Shown here one piece after another: positions 24,111 to 36,469 of a stretch of 64,000 bases of DNA. Each line of letters opens with the position of its first letter. Position 1 is the stretch's first letter. The notes beneath the pieces are model-generated. The model was not told the DNA's origin. It did not search any database and worked only from the letters and a program-made list of their open reading frames with translations. The stretch lies in NCBI GenBank assembly GCA_002270565.1, contig NQMI01000007.1, positions 786,932-850,931 of the forward strand. Reading direction: 5' to 3'. This DNA is from Stenocarpella maydis. Taxonomy: Eukaryota; Ascomycota; Sordariomycetes; Diaporthales; Diaporthaceae. A program made the translations under genes and the position numbers.

Positions 24111-25451
24111 ATGGACCCACGACCGGGTCGGCCCAACGACGGCGGGGTCGGGTCCTACATCAACGCAGTTGGGTGGTTGCTCTTGTTGTTGTCAGGCACC
24201 GTCGTCGGCGCCCGGATATGGGCCAAGGTATCCGCGCGCAAGGGGCTATGGTGGGACGACTACATTGTGTTGGCAGCTTGGGTTAGTAGAAACCGGGCGC
24301 CCTGTCCCATGGATCAATTTCTGTCGCGGCTATGCTGTTGTGGGAGATCTGGTTGATAGCTAACACACAGAACGCACACAGATTATGCTCCTAGAAGACA
24401 TGCTTGTCACCACCGTGGCTGTTGGGGCTGGCCTGGGGAGACACATCAACAGCGTGACGGGCGATGCCCTCGCCCGGACCGTGCTCCTCAGCACCGTGGC
24501 GCAAACGCTGTCCATCCTCAGCGCCGCCTGGTCCAAGATATCCTTCGCCGTGACTCTAATGCGGATGGCACTTGTCTCGCACGTGCGCTACTTGGTCTGG
24601 TTCATCATCGTGTCGCTCAATATCTTTCTGACCTTCACCGCTATCCTACCTTTGGTTTACTGCACGCCCGTGGGGAAGAGCTTCGACCCAAACGCCGATG
24701 GGAGATGTTGGGACCGAAAGATGGTGCTATCTCTGGCCATCTTCGGCACGGCATATTCTGCAGCTGCTGACTTTGTGCTGTCCATCATCCCCGTGGTGCT
24801 CATCTGGAAATTTCAGATGAGCTTAAAGGAGAAAATCGGCGTGGGTATCTGCATGAGCTTGGGAATTCTGTAAGCTGCCATCCCGAAAGAGACTCCCAAC
24901 GAGCCTTGCGCTTGGACACGCCAAACATCAGACGGGCTGACATTTTCTCCAGAGCGGGCGCTACCGCGATCATGCGCTGCCTAAAAACATCACTCCCCCT
25001 AACCGATGACTTCACGTTCGAATCGGGCCAGCTTGCGATCTGGTCCGCCGCCGAGGTCGCCGCGACGATAGTGGCAGCCTCGATACCCGTGCTGCGGCTC
25101 TGGCCAAGGACGATGGCCAGCGCGCGCTCGAACTCGCGGTACCTCGTCTCGTCGGAGGATGGGATGTTCGACGGGCGCGGCGTGCAGGAGAACTCAAAGA
25201 TGCCGACCATGACCACGACCACCACCATCACGAGCGGCGGCAACATGATCCGCAAGGCGAGCAGCAGGCGCGGGCGCCCCGGCAAGCTCGCGGACCTGGG
25301 CTGGGCCAGCCGGAGCAGCTCCGAGTCCGTGGACGTCGAGAGCTTCGGGTCGCCCGTGGACAAGATGGCTGGGAGCGCGGCGGGTGGAATTGTAAAGATG
25401 GAGACCATCACCGTGAACTATGATCGGAGGACCGCGAGCATGGTTGGCTAG
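24111..25451 (+). CDS. SAT4/rhodopsin-domain integral membrane protein
   Basis: Spliced model: exons 24111-24281, 24382-24869 and 24953-25451, introns of 100 and 83 nt, totalling 385 aa. The fungal SAT4/rhodopsin-domain pattern is clear: an N-terminal membrane span (VGWLLLLLSGTVVGARIW), the WWDDYIVLAAW motif, GLGRHI after the second span, SILSAAWSKISFAVTLMRM, LVYCTPVGKSFDP with ...GRCWD, AADFVLSIIPVVLIWKFQM, and the late ...SIPVLR. Seven membrane segments are expected, then a Ser/Thr-rich cytoplasmic tail with TTTTTITSGG. Family members are membrane proteins of largely unknown function, often found near secondary-metabolite or effector loci; some relatives act as G-protein-coupled-receptor-like sensors. 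The coding frame is intact. Confidence 0.88.
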
Positions 25452-26733
25452 CTAGCCTAGCTGGATCAGATGATAGATTACCCCGGCTCTGATAATGACA
25501 CGTCTCGTCCCCTACTAGCATTCCCACCACCCCTTGTAGGACGGTTTGGGATATAGTCTTCGTGGAGTATCGCTACCGCCTTGCTATATTTATCCGGAAA
25601 CTGTCTTGCCGCAAGACCACCTGGGCACTGCTCCTTACCCCTGCTCAGTGAACACATCCGTCCGCCTGTCATCACAAGAACGCAACAGAAGTATCCAGCA
25701 TCCAGTTTCTCGTCATTCACCCCGATTGTTCCAGAGGACATGGGCTCATCCCTCGAAAGGCCGCATAGAACCTGATGCCAGATTGCGCCTCATAGGTCAT
25801 AAGTGACGACTGACCCTATCCCTGGGCCATCTACTGAGTCAATCCTGATTCCTCTGGATCAACAGGCACCATCAGCGCCTGTCTCAACAGCATCTATTTC
25901 GCCAGATCCTTTACAGCAGCCTTTCCAAAGTCTGTAACTGCCTTGCAGCGTGTTCCGGGAATGCTTTGGAGGAAAGTATGCTGCCGCAGATGCGCTGGAT
26001 GGCAGGTATACCGACGAGTGAGTAAAGAGGCTGCGGCGCGCAGGTGGAATGCATGACAGTTGGATGACCGGTCTCAGGATGACGCTGCCGAATCACACAT
26101 AAGCCTTGGTTACCGAGATTGGAAGAAGATGATCAACAGCCTGTCAGAAGCAGACTATAAAATGCTGTACAAAAAGGCGTCGCAATGAATGCTACATTTC
26201 AACCTGTTGAACTGATGCTCTGTACCTGTATCCATCAGATGCGTTAGTAATCTCTGGACCAAATGATGACACCGAATTTTCTCAGTTAATAAGTATCATT
26301 TATATGCAACTCAGCAATCAGTCTTAGTCTTTAGAGCCTACATGCAAGACTGGCTGTAGAGCCTAGCTCTCATGTAATGCTCCAGCGACTTCGCGATCTT
26401 TGCAAGAGGGTACCCATTGGGTATTACCCACGCGTGGGTATTTCCTGGGCCTAACTTAAAATATGGAGAAAGGGGGGGGGGGGGGCTAAAAGAACCGACC
26501 AGTGCTGGACTGGTACAGTCTTCGACAATGTGAAAGAGAATACTAAAATAAGACTTGAGAGTGGACGGAGAAGATGAACTTGGGGAGGGGTTACCCATGA
26601 AAAGAGCCATGTCTTGTGAATCAACATTATCACGGTGTGAACCTTGGAAGGTGCGAAAGTATGGAGATGTATTTCAATGCAGAAGTCCAACGATATCACA
26701 TCTAGTATCATTCACCGCAATCTCCAGGCCCTT
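25452..26733. other. Intergenic, nothing recognised
   Basis: About 1.3 kb between convergent genes. I see no coding signal. There is a 15-G run near 26471. Confidence 0.5.
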
Positions 26734-28668
26734 TCAAGACCACAGCTCAATGAGGCATGTCTTCATCCTGCGCAAAGTGCTCCCTGGAAACTGCGTCAAC
26801 GTTTCGTGTATGTAACGCGCATAAAGGGGGCGGACATACCTAGCCCACGGACTCTTGAGCCGCAGGTACTCTCCTTTATAAAAGAAGAGAAAGGGAATGA
26901 CACACATCGGCAAGCTCAAAAATGCAAGCAGGCTGCTCGCCCACTCCAAACCTAGGTACTCATACATCTGTGTCCCGAACAATGGAAAACCAGCCCCAAC
27001 CAAATTCCTGATCAGGATGACTCCGGCCAGTGCGGAAGCGGCATAGGACTGGTACGAATCGACCACGTAGTTGAGCACGGCCAGGATGATGATGTAAATA
27101 CCGGCGCCGAAGAAAATGCTGGCGATGATAGGCACGACCCAATGCACGCTCGGGAAGCTCGTCCAGGCGAACCAGAATAGGGAAATGGGCAGGAGGAAAG
27201 TTGCAAACCGGGCGAGGTGCATGCGGGCCTCTGGTACACCCTTGCCATCGTTGCAGGCGACCTGCCTCAAGTAATACTGTTCCTGAAGTGGATGGAACAT
27301 TGCGGCGAGGACGCTCCCGATTAAAAGACCGACAAATGCGAGACCCCATTGACCAGTGTTGAAGTTGTGTCCTTTACTGAAGACCAAGGGAAAGGCTTCG
27401 TTGAACAGATAGACGATTCCGTAAATGAAGCCATTGTAAATTGCGGCTGCCATTGTGATTCTGCAGGGTTTAATTCAATGTTTCAACGCAAGAAACGTGA
27501 AGCGATGGGACGAAGTACTCACGGCTCAGTGAACAAGAATCTGAAGGGTCGCGTCAAAGTGACGGCGAACAGCGTACCCAGGCCCGCCTTTTCATCAGAA
27601 TTTGCATCTCGAATGGTCTTGGCAGCGGCCAGACCTTCGGACTTCAGGAGCTTGCGAAGACGCTTGGTCTTCTTGTCGAGAATGATGGTGTGGCGGGTCT
27701 CGGGAACGGTGAGGACGAGCAGGACCCAGAAACCACCGAGGACTGCCATGTAGACCCAGAAGAGCCATCTCCAGCCCATGTTGAGTGCGATATATCCGCT
27801 GATCATCAGGGCAAGCGGTGGACCTCCGGTGCTCGAGAGGCCATAGACAGCCATTGCCGGGCCACATTCATCTCTCGCCCATAGGTCGCTGATGGTGCCG
27901 CCCGTATTCTGCAAAGTCAATTATCAGTCACCGCATCACGGTATCACAGCGCTAGGTGACCGGAAAGGCCAGCAGCTTACAGTCAGGGGCGCACTCCCGA
28001 AGAAGCCCTGCAGCAAGCGGCAGGTGATGACAGTTGCAACGTTCGGCGCCAGTGCCAGCGGGATCTGGAAGATGACGAGCAGCAACCACGACAGCACGTA
28101 GACGGGGTTGCGACCAAAGTACTCGGACATGGGCGCGAGCATCAACGGCCCAACGGCGAAGCCCAGGATGTACATGGACAGCCCCAAGGTGCCTACTTCA
28201 GAGGAGATGCCAAAAGTATCCTGGAGCTGCTCTTGACCTGAGCTGTATCCGCCGGCACAGAGGCAGCTGTTGATGGGCCGCGGTTAGAGAGGTGCCAGAA
28301 AGTCCGTTGGACACATGGAGGCTCAGGCTAGGGGCGACGTACGTGAGGACATTAAGCAAGCTCACAAAGCATGTAATGTACCACTTCTTCCATTTCGGCC
28401 AGTTTCGCGGGTTGTCACGGTCGTTGAACGAGTAGGCGAGGTAGACTGGTGTGTCGTCGTTTGGGCGGTCCCTTGCATGCTGCAAGGCCTCCTCCTCTGA
28501 CAGATATTTGCGATGCGAAGGTGTGCCCTGATGTACCCCCCCGGAAACACCATCACCACTTTCATGGGCAATTGATGGCGTCGTCGATGCACGGTCCGAC
28601 TGCAGTTGCTTCTCGAGCCCGGCCGGGTCGGAATGCTCCAGCGTCTGTTGCATGTGATCGGCTTCCAT
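26734..28668 (-). CDS. MFS transporter, fungal DHA1 drug/metabolite exporter type
   Basis: Spliced model, transcribed right to left: exons 28668-28343, 28266-27981, 27908-27523 and 27460-26734, introns of 76, 72 and 62 nt, totalling 574 aa. I chose the ATG at 28668 (MEADHMQQ) because it leads a long hydrophilic N-terminus ending in DNPRNWPKWKKWY, the standard lead into membrane span 1 of fungal DHA1 transporters. Further signatures are YSSGQEQL, LGFAVGPLMLAPMSEYFGRNPVY (the loop 2-3 MFS motif), CRLLQGFFGSAPLT, GGTISDLW, LMISGYIALNMGWRW and PETRHTIILDKKTKRLRK. Twelve spans are expected in the plasma membrane. Such carriers export drugs, polyamines or the pathway's own product. Its place between two SAT4-like genes and 9 kb from the PKS makes product export plausible but unproven. 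The last ~35 residues could instead be split by an unrecognised intron. Confidence 0.9.
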
Positions 28669-30271
28669 GATGGTTAGGCCCAAGTCTGTCGCCTCAAGAA
28701 AGCTTGGTACTCTTGGCAGGTACAGAAAGGAGTAGAGAGCAAGGCCAAAGGTGATACAAAGCCATGCCAAGATGGAATTATGGCCCCGTCTTCGGCACGT
28801 CAACGGCTTCAACGGCTCAGGAACCAGGAACTCTCTCGCCCTCTGCGGGACTAGACTAACTACACTAAGAGATACCCCAGATATTGCGTCTGTAGGAACG
28901 TCATTCTTTGGATATCACTCTGGAGAATTGTGGCCCCAGGAGGGGGTATCCTGCGGGCAGCTGCGACCTTAACCCACCAGCCCCACCAGGCTCACCTGAG
29001 ACATATTCCTGAGTGTGTTAGTGTAGATACTATGTAGATACCACATTTGACAACATTGCGGCAGTGCGGCAAGAGCGATGACGTTGATCTGGAGCCGATC
29101 GTCGTATTACCATTTCAGATTTCTCTTCAACAGGGGTATATGCAGTTCTTATTGGCCAGTTTTTACACTAAAATGCCCACGCGGCCTTGAGTTGCAAATC
29201 GTTAGTTACTTTCTTTTTCTCATGACTCTCTCTCCATGCACGTGACCCCCCCCCCACCTTTTTTTTCCCCCTGATTGAGCCACCCGCGAGGGTCTTCTTT
29301 CTCAGTCTGCCTGCAACAGTCCTGGCCTCCACGCTTGGATGTATTCCGGAGATCGAAATGTGGAAATTTCCAGTTACCATGGGAACAGTAGTATCTGACG
29401 CCGAGGTGTTCTCATGACCGAGATAAGACTCCTCCGATCTTATCAGGCCACCGCACTGCAGACTGTCGTGGGCGTTCTTTGAGCGGCTGGATTAGTTTTC
29501 GATTTTGTCGCACTCGAGCGGTGATTACAGACGAATTGGACTGATCTGCCGATAGCCGTGGCTGACCGAACAGCATCACTCTGTATCCAACGTCCAGCAT
29601 GCCATGAGCGATATGGACAAAGATCAAGAGTGGCATTTCGTGGACAGACATGGTCTTCACTTCATCCGCTGGTCCCCAGTTGAAGAGTCGGCTAGAGCTA
29701 TAAAACGTGACTATGTCGCGAGCACCGACTACTTAGTATGAAATCAGATGGGTACGTCATTGTGGTATCCGCATTGGCCCAGAGGAAAGTGGTCAACGCG
29801 TGAGGTCATTGGTAACTAGGTTGAATAAGGTACGAGTTTAGTGACTCAAGATTGAGACCTACTGTCGATTCCTTCTAAGAAGCGACCTATCGGCTTCTCT
29901 CGACAAATCTCAAATAAGTCTAGGATATCGGGACCATATAAAAGTAACGACGAGATAGGGATTGGTTGTCATAGACGTGAGCAGTATCCCTCACTGCTGT
30001 CAATGAGACTGAATACCGCAATGACAATACATATTTTTCAGTATTAAGTTCAAGTCATTTTCCTGATACGGCTAATATGTCTGTGGCAGGCATATCGGTG
30101 AAAAGACAGCCAGCCCTGGTGCATGGTAGTCCCGCTTCCTTCAACCCCCCCCCTCCCCGGAGGTTCTCAGGTGAAACACAATACCTAGGTACGTAGGTAC
30201 TCCTCAGCTTCTGTACCAAAATGTTTCCGAACGCCAAACCGCAATAAACAGTTTCCATTTCCGGGGTTGTC
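28669..30271. other. Intergenic, nothing recognised
   Basis: About 1.6 kb, including the MFS gene's upstream region. It contains C-rich and T-rich runs (29247-29270) and a TAGGTA-rich patch near 30183. No coding region supported. Confidence 0.5.
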
Positions 30272-31573
30272 CTATGAAATAACCAAACCTGTGTTTGACG
30301 CACGCGTTCGTTCCGTTTTGCTACCACCACTATTTGGGGTGAGCTCGATATAATTCGACCTGTTTCCCCTCTGATTTCTGGATTCTATCTGCAAGGAGGA
30401 ACCTTTCGCTCGGCTCGACCGGGACCTGTGCGACAGGACATACTCCGAAATCATGTTGGTATCGCTGGATCGCTCAAGGCCGCCCTGCAAGGACTTGGTG
30501 AAGGGCCAGAAGTAGACCACGCATACAGCAAAGAAGCTGAGGAATTGGACCACCTGGACGCAGATGGAATAAGGAAACTCGTAAAGCGTGTAGTTAGGAT
30601 CGGCTCGCCGCGGGATGTAGACGATTTGGCAAATAGTTACGGGGATAATTCTTTTCCGAGTCAGCATATGAGGAGCCAAAAAGTGTGTTGGCGATACTGA
30701 CAGTGCTCGAGCAAAGTAGAATAGCATTACACTTAAGCGCTCTTCCAAGCCCATGTTCAAGGGATAGATGATTCTTATCGGCACAACTACCATCGCCGCG
30801 TCGGTCATGATGCTCATTACACACATGAATGTCAAGAATGCATGCTAGAAGTGTGAGTATCATACCTATGGATCTCCCCTAGAAATCAAATGGAATTACC
30901 TGGTTCAGACAATGGCTTTTATTCTGGGCCCACGGACCATGGATTCCGCATTCAAATGCTGTTGCAAGGATGCATGCAATCATCCATATTCCGACGACCC
31001 AAGCAGTTATGCATGATAAGAGTCTGTGTATGTTGTTTGGGGAGAGAATAAAGATGTTCCGACAGGTGAAAAGCTTCGCCATGGAAAGCGACAGAATAAA
31101 GAGGATATCTTTTGCATATTGAGCCTCCACCGAAGAGGTGCGTTAGTTTGATACATGTAAAAGATAACAACACGAATATAGATGGATTATACCTTTAGAC
31201 CTTTAATCAGTTCGCTTGAAGTGATTTGGCCGATATCTTTCCCTATGATGTTGCTTTCTGGTATCACCATTGTGATTGACTCAGCGGCGGCAAACAGCTA
31301 ACCCAAAACCGTTAGGCGTCAAGTTCCCAAGAAAAGGAATGATATTACACCTAGATATGGAATGTGACATACGAATGCCGATAGAAAGAGCAAGTCCTCC
31401 AGCGAAACGGGCATTCTTGCTTTGACAAGGATGTTTGTGAAGAGTCGGAAAAGGAGCGCCAGGACAGTTAAAGCAAGGAGCAGCCATGTTATGATCTGGA
31501 ACACAGGGTTGAGATTTGATTCAGTGATGGTAATCCTATTCGGTACAAGGCGACTAGGGCCACCGTCGGGCAT
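30272..31573 (-). CDS. Second SAT4/rhodopsin-domain integral membrane protein
   Basis: Spliced model, right to left: exons 31573-31373, 31297-31193, 31124-30900, 30844-30702 and 30650-30272, introns of 75, 68, 55 and 51 nt, totalling 350 aa. It starts at MPDGGPSRL. Membrane segments follow: IITWLLLALTVLALLFRLF, SLEDLLFLSAF, AKDILFILSLSMAKL, a CITAWVVGIWMIACIL span, FLTFMCVMSIMTDAAMVVV and VVQFLSFFAVCVVYFWPF. The cytoplasmic tail is Arg/Ser-rich. It is related to, but clearly diverged from, the gene at 24.1 kb: the WWDD motif is only SLEDLL here, and the genes have different intron numbers. So it is not a recent duplicate. Function unknown. Confidence 0.82.
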
Positions 31574-32958
31574 TGTAAACAGTGAAGGACATCGTGAAAG
31601 GTTGTCGAGGGTATAAGCCCTACGCGGATAAGGCGCGTCAGACCATATCACGTAACGCCGGTGGGACCTCTGTCCGTAAATCTTTTCTATTGGATATTGA
31701 CTTCGTATACGGAGACCAAGTTCAAAATTGCGGGCTTCGGAACCGTTTCTAGTCGGGGATAAGGCAAAGGCGCACTGGTGAACTTTCCCGAGGGTCTGTA
31801 ATATATGTCGTTAGTGATAACCTTGCACATGACCGGTAGAGACACAACTCTTGCGTCTCACCACAAAAGGCAATTTGAATGCTTGCGGTTATGATCTAAC
31901 AACTTGGGTCCCAGGGAAAGTCTGTGCCCCCCAACTGGTTGCTACAAGGTGAGGCGTGTGGATCGGTCGTGGGGAAGCCGAACAGGTGGGGGGCACCGCG
32001 ACGGATCAACTCTGAACACGAACAAAGAAGACGGTGATGAAAGCTCGTTTTCGGGGTTCTTTTGCAGGCATACGTGGAATATGACACGGCTGACGGGTTG
32101 CGCGACAAATGTGTAGGCAAGGGGTGCCGGAGAATATCAGAAGGCGTCAAGTCCCACGAGGCAGGATTTGATGAGCATCGAAGATTCCGACCGCCTGAAA
32201 CCACATGTTGGGTCGGGGTCGGGTGGTGTAATCTATCCTGGAAGTGCGGTCACCATTGCTATGAAGGCTCGGGGCCAATAGTTTGGACCAATCCTTACGG
32301 TACACACTTCAGGCCTCTTTGGTGCCTGTGAATTACAGGATGGTTCTTTATCACCAATACCCAGAGTCCGTGCAAATGAGATGTCAGAATCATCTGCCGG
32401 CAGGTATGTCTCTAACCGCAGTCTGACAGCACACCTGCGGTCTGCTTCGTATGTATGTTGTACAACCAGCACTGCTGCATTGACTGCAAATTCAAATTTC
32501 CCCTCAGATTGCTTGGGAAAACGGATCGCAATATTCCACCTCGTGTTGAGGGGTGCAGGCGACCGTTCGTAGGGACCACAAACCCCTAGCAATCTACCCG
32601 CAATTTGGATCAATCGATGACAGGCATTAAGTTACAGCTTTCTGATAGCTAACACATCCAAAAGACCATGCTGATAATGTGCGCTGATCTTTTCGTTGCC
32701 TGGAAGCCTCGTAGATCTTTGCCACACACACAGCCCCTCTTTCCGGTCTGACATGCATGAAGGGGAGCAACCATCACCTCCTCCATCTTTTTCTGCCCGA
32801 ACCTGCCTTCATGTCCTACTTTTGATTAACCGGTATGCTAAGGTCGACTTTCAGAGGACCCGCTCCTTTCAAACGCCACTGTTACCACGACGATCACCTC
32901 CTCTGTGGACGTCAGAAGGCCGCTCGAGATACTATACACTGCACAGCCGCCCGGTGCG
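31574..32958. other. Intergenic, possible coding remnant
   Basis: About 1.4 kb. A minus-strand frame at 32233-32613 (126 codons) has protein-like composition around RWNIAIRFPKQ but no family signature; I do not call it a gene. Nothing else seen. Confidence 0.4.
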
Positions 32959-34682
32959 ATGTATGACGATCAACTTATCGATCGCGGGGCCGCAGCCTCG
33001 AACAACGGCGACATTGAGCTCAAGACGGCTGACGAAACTACTATCGTGCGTAGCGCAACGAAGCCTTATGGGATCCGGGTGGCCAATGACGATGTCACCT
33101 TGAGACGACTCGGCAAACGACCACTGCTCACTCGTAGCTTTGGGTTCATGTCAATTCTGGGATTATCTTGCTCTGCGCTCTCCTCATGGGAGGCAATTCT
33201 CAACATATCTGTTCCAGCTCTTGTAGAAGGCGGCCCAGGGGCTGTAGTCTGGTCCTTCATAATCGGCTGGATTGGAACCATTTCATCAATGGCGCCTACC
33301 GCCGGTGGGCAATGTATGTGAATCCCAGGCCCGGATATTAATTATCTTGTTGATTTGTTCTGAAGACCATTGGATTGCTATGCTCTGCCCCGAACGATAC
33401 ATCAGCTTCCTAAGCTATTCCGCTGCATGGTTGACGGCGCTCAACTGGCAAGCCCTCTCGATCGCCAGTGCCTATGGGTCCGCAACTGTCCTCCAAGGCA
33501 TCATCGTCCTCGCTCAACCTTCCTATGTCCCATTGGAATGGCATACGATCCTCATTATGTGGGGTTGGGCGCTGTTTTGCCACCTCAATCAATCTGACTA
33601 CAGGTCGATTAATAGCGAGATTCGAAGCCGTGACCCTCGTGCTCCACCTCGTGGGTTTCTTCGGCGTCCTGATACCATTAGTCTACCTCTCGCCTCACAA
33701 TAGCGCCTCTTTCGTATTCAACACCTTCTACGACTACGGAGGATTGCCCAACAAGGGGTTGGCATTCCTTGTCGGACTGCCTCCCTTCACGGGCCTCACT
33801 TGTAGGGGCCGATTGCGCTGTACACATGACGGAAGAAATTCAAGCAGCGGCAATCGTGGTGCCACGGTCCATGATGTACACCATTTACATGAATGGTTCC
33901 CTAGCATTCGCCACAATAGTCGCCCTTCTCTTCTGCATCACGGATCTGGATGCCGCCCTAGACGCCCAGAAGACCATGTTCTATCCTTGCCTACAGATTT
34001 TTCAGTCTGGCGTCAACTCGACGACTGGCGCCTGCCTGATGGCGGGTATTGTCTTCACACTGCAGGTGATGAGCACTGTGGGCACGTACGCATGCGCGTC
34101 GCGTTCCATGTGGTCCTTCGCCCGGGACACGGGAATGCCCGGTAGCAGATACCTGGTGCGGGTAAGTGAAAAGGCCCGCCCTGTGAAGGGAGCCGGTAGG
34201 CTAATTAGGTGCTTGATCAGATAACTGGGAACAACCTGCCGACAAACACAATCATTGCCAGCATGTTCATTACCGTCCTGCTCTCCTTGGTTGTGCTGGC
34301 TTCAAGTGTTGCGCTGGCGGCCATTACTTCACTTTTCGTGGCGGCCACCTCCACCACATACCTCATGTCTTGAACCCTGCTCCTGTGGCGCCGCTGCACA
34401 GGGGGGATCCGATCATACGAGCCAGGATCTGGTGGTGTCCATAGTGGTCCCGAATGGGGCCCCTGGAGACTTCCTGAGCCCTTTGGGACCATTAACAATT
34501 CGTTTGTTTGCGTTTGGAACCTCTTCCTGCTCGTCTGGTCATTCTGGCCGCAGCAAAACAACCAGACCCTTGACACGGTGAACTGGAGTGTTCTGGTATT
34601 CGGCACCGTCGTCCTAGGTAGTTTTATTTGGTATGCTGTGCGGGCAAGACATTACTTCAAAGGACCTATTAAAGAGGCTTGA
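32959..34682 (+). pseudogene. Amino-acid permease (APC superfamily, GABA-permease-like), frameshifted
   Basis: Similarity runs the full length of fungal amino-acid permeases: LRRLGKRPLLTRSFGFMS, SWEAILNISVPALVEGGPG, APTAGGQ, then after a 52-nt intron (33314-33365) HWIAMLCPERYISFLSY, WLTALNWQALSIASAYG, later INLTTGRLIARFEAVTL, GADCAVHMTEE with VVPRSMM, and WSFARDTGMPGSRYL. Two single-base gains break the frame: one in a T run at ~33574-33577 and one at ~33799-33806. A second intron (34162-34220) restores a frame carrying NNLPTNTIIASMFITVLLS, which then meets TGA at 34371, where relatives usually have a codon for a residue such as Trp. Beyond it the expected C-terminus continues (WSFWPQ, then NWSVLVFG) to the stop at 34680-34682. 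The frameshifts alone could be sequencing indels. With the nonsense codon as well, decay is more likely. Confidence 0.85.
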
Positions 34683-35464
34683 TTCTGTGCTCTTAAGCTG
34701 GCCAATACAAGAAAAGCCTTGACTTTTGCACGATACCTCTCAACAACCATTTGACCGTGAAACGCGGCATCGTCCTCCAGCGCCTTGACTGAGTCTTTTA
34801 ACTGTATTGAATCGGGGACGTGATGACGATCGACATGACTATCACCTGTAGCCATACCTGCAATGGAGGTTTTAGTGGCAGCGGCAACGACTGTGATTGA
34901 AAAACCTGACGGTGCAATCGCAGGAAAGCCACAGGATGGCATAGCGGCTCCTCTCGTGGAATGAGCACAGTCATCGCTTCCTTGGACACTGGAAGGTACC
35001 CTAGCTTGATAACACGTCGACTTTTTATCAACATGCGCGATAATACTCTCTGCTATCCCTCAAAGAAACACGTTACTGTGCCAAGTTTGTGCAAAACTTA
35101 GTTCCCTGCAGGTCCTAGTCACACGCGCCGAGGCAAAATCTTCGTTGCGATTGCAGGAATAACCACTGTTCGGGTTTGCAAGGAACCCCAAGCTCGGCCC
35201 GCTCGATGAGTCTGTTTCACAAATCACAAATTCTGCGGTCTTGGTTCTCAAGGTTGTCTTGAAACATCGGGCAACAAGCCGATCTAGTTAATATCGCCTC
35301 GGAACAGATACGAGTTCCGATTTGAGGGCGTGTGAAAGAGTTGCACATCCGCATATATTATAGGGTTTACTCTTCCCCCTTATCGGATATAAATACTCGT
35401 CGCCAAACTCCCCCCACACTTCTGCGATAAAGTTCTCAGTGGAAGCTTCATTTAATCATGAAAA
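34683..35464. other. Intergenic, nothing recognised
   Basis: About 0.8 kb between the permease pseudogene and the STAND-type N-terminal domain protein. It probably holds the latter's promoter, with a TATAAATA box near 35389. Confidence 0.5.
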
Positions 35465-36469
35465 ATGGCTGAACTTGTACGGCTGGCATCTTCAATCGCT
35501 ACTCTAGCCGCGGCCGGATTTCACGTGGCACGAAAGATCTCCACCGTGGTCGACGACCTAGGAGCGTCAAATGCGCAAATCAGGGCAATCACTGTTGATA
35601 CCAAGGCAATTGCAGTCATCCTAAGAGACACCGAAGCCAAGCTTCTGAGTGGCAAGGAGTCCTCCCGTGAGCTTAACCAGCATGCCCGCGACGTGCTCGC
35701 AGAGATCTTGGAACTGTGCAGACACGAGATCGAAGGCCTGGGCCAGAAATTGGCTCCGCTGAAACAGAAGGACCAGCAGCAAGATGCGGTAAACATCGGA
35801 CAGAAGGCGAAATGGTTGTTCGACAAGTCTAAAGCCGTAGCCAGGCAAGCGTCTCTTGATTCACTCAAGCTGACCTTGAACATCGTGTTGCATAATGTCC
35901 AATTATTTGACGCGGAGATTCCGAGGTGTGTATTGACTGCATTGAACAGGGCATTTAATTTATTTACTGGTTGGTCTAATCTACCCAGATCACTATTTGT
36001 CGAACTCGGTCGCCGACTCCCAGAGCAGTACGAGGCGAATACCACAGTGGTGTCCCTAGACGGAAGAAACGTAGATGAGCCCCTCCCAGCGTATCACGCC
36101 GAGGACTTGCATGAGGTGAAAGAAACGGTCAATGATCCATTTACAGCCGTGGAAGAAACAGAAAACCGAATTGCAGGGCTCTCTTTGTCCCAAGTCGTTT
36201 CTGACAATTCGACTTACACCATGGCCGGTACACAACTGCTCGCCAGCCCTCCTTCCAAGCTCAGCGAAGTGTAAGAGAAAGTGAGGTCCCTGGCAATTAA
36301 TAACAAAGAGAGGCAAGATGCAAGGCGAGAGGAGAAAGCCATCAGAATCGAAGCTTGGAAGGAGAGAAAGCAAGCTAAACGAATGGCAAGGGTAGCAAGG
36401 GCAGAGAATATCATGCGGTCCGTGCTTGATCAAATTGATTGTGACTGGTTTGTTCACAATCTATTATAA
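35465..36469 (+). CDS. Protein with fungal STAND-type N-terminal domain; in-frame TAA or short intron
   Basis: The N-terminal ~150 residues (MAELVRLASSIATLAAAGFH, then ARKISTVVDDLGASNAQI and DTKAIAVILRDTEAKLL) match the helical N-terminal domain of many fungal NACHT/STAND and related proteins (PigL_N-type). It is usually a death-fold-like signalling segment upstream of an ATPase, but no NTPase domain follows here. A 63-nt intron (35926-35988, CTAAT branch) is likely; the frame is open with or without it. At 36272 an in-frame TAA ends the first frame at 269 codons unspliced. The same frame continues for another 65 codons of Arg/Lys/Glu-rich helix (KERQDARREEKAIRIEAWK) ending VHNLL. Either CAA/CGA became TAA, or a short intron with a good GTAAGA donor at 36271 removes it; candidate AG sites at 36312 and 36324 keep the frame. 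Confidence 0.7.

Noticed and set aside
32233..32613. 126-codon minus-strand frame with protein-like text
   Set aside because: No family signature and no continuation on either side; recorded only as a possible remnant.
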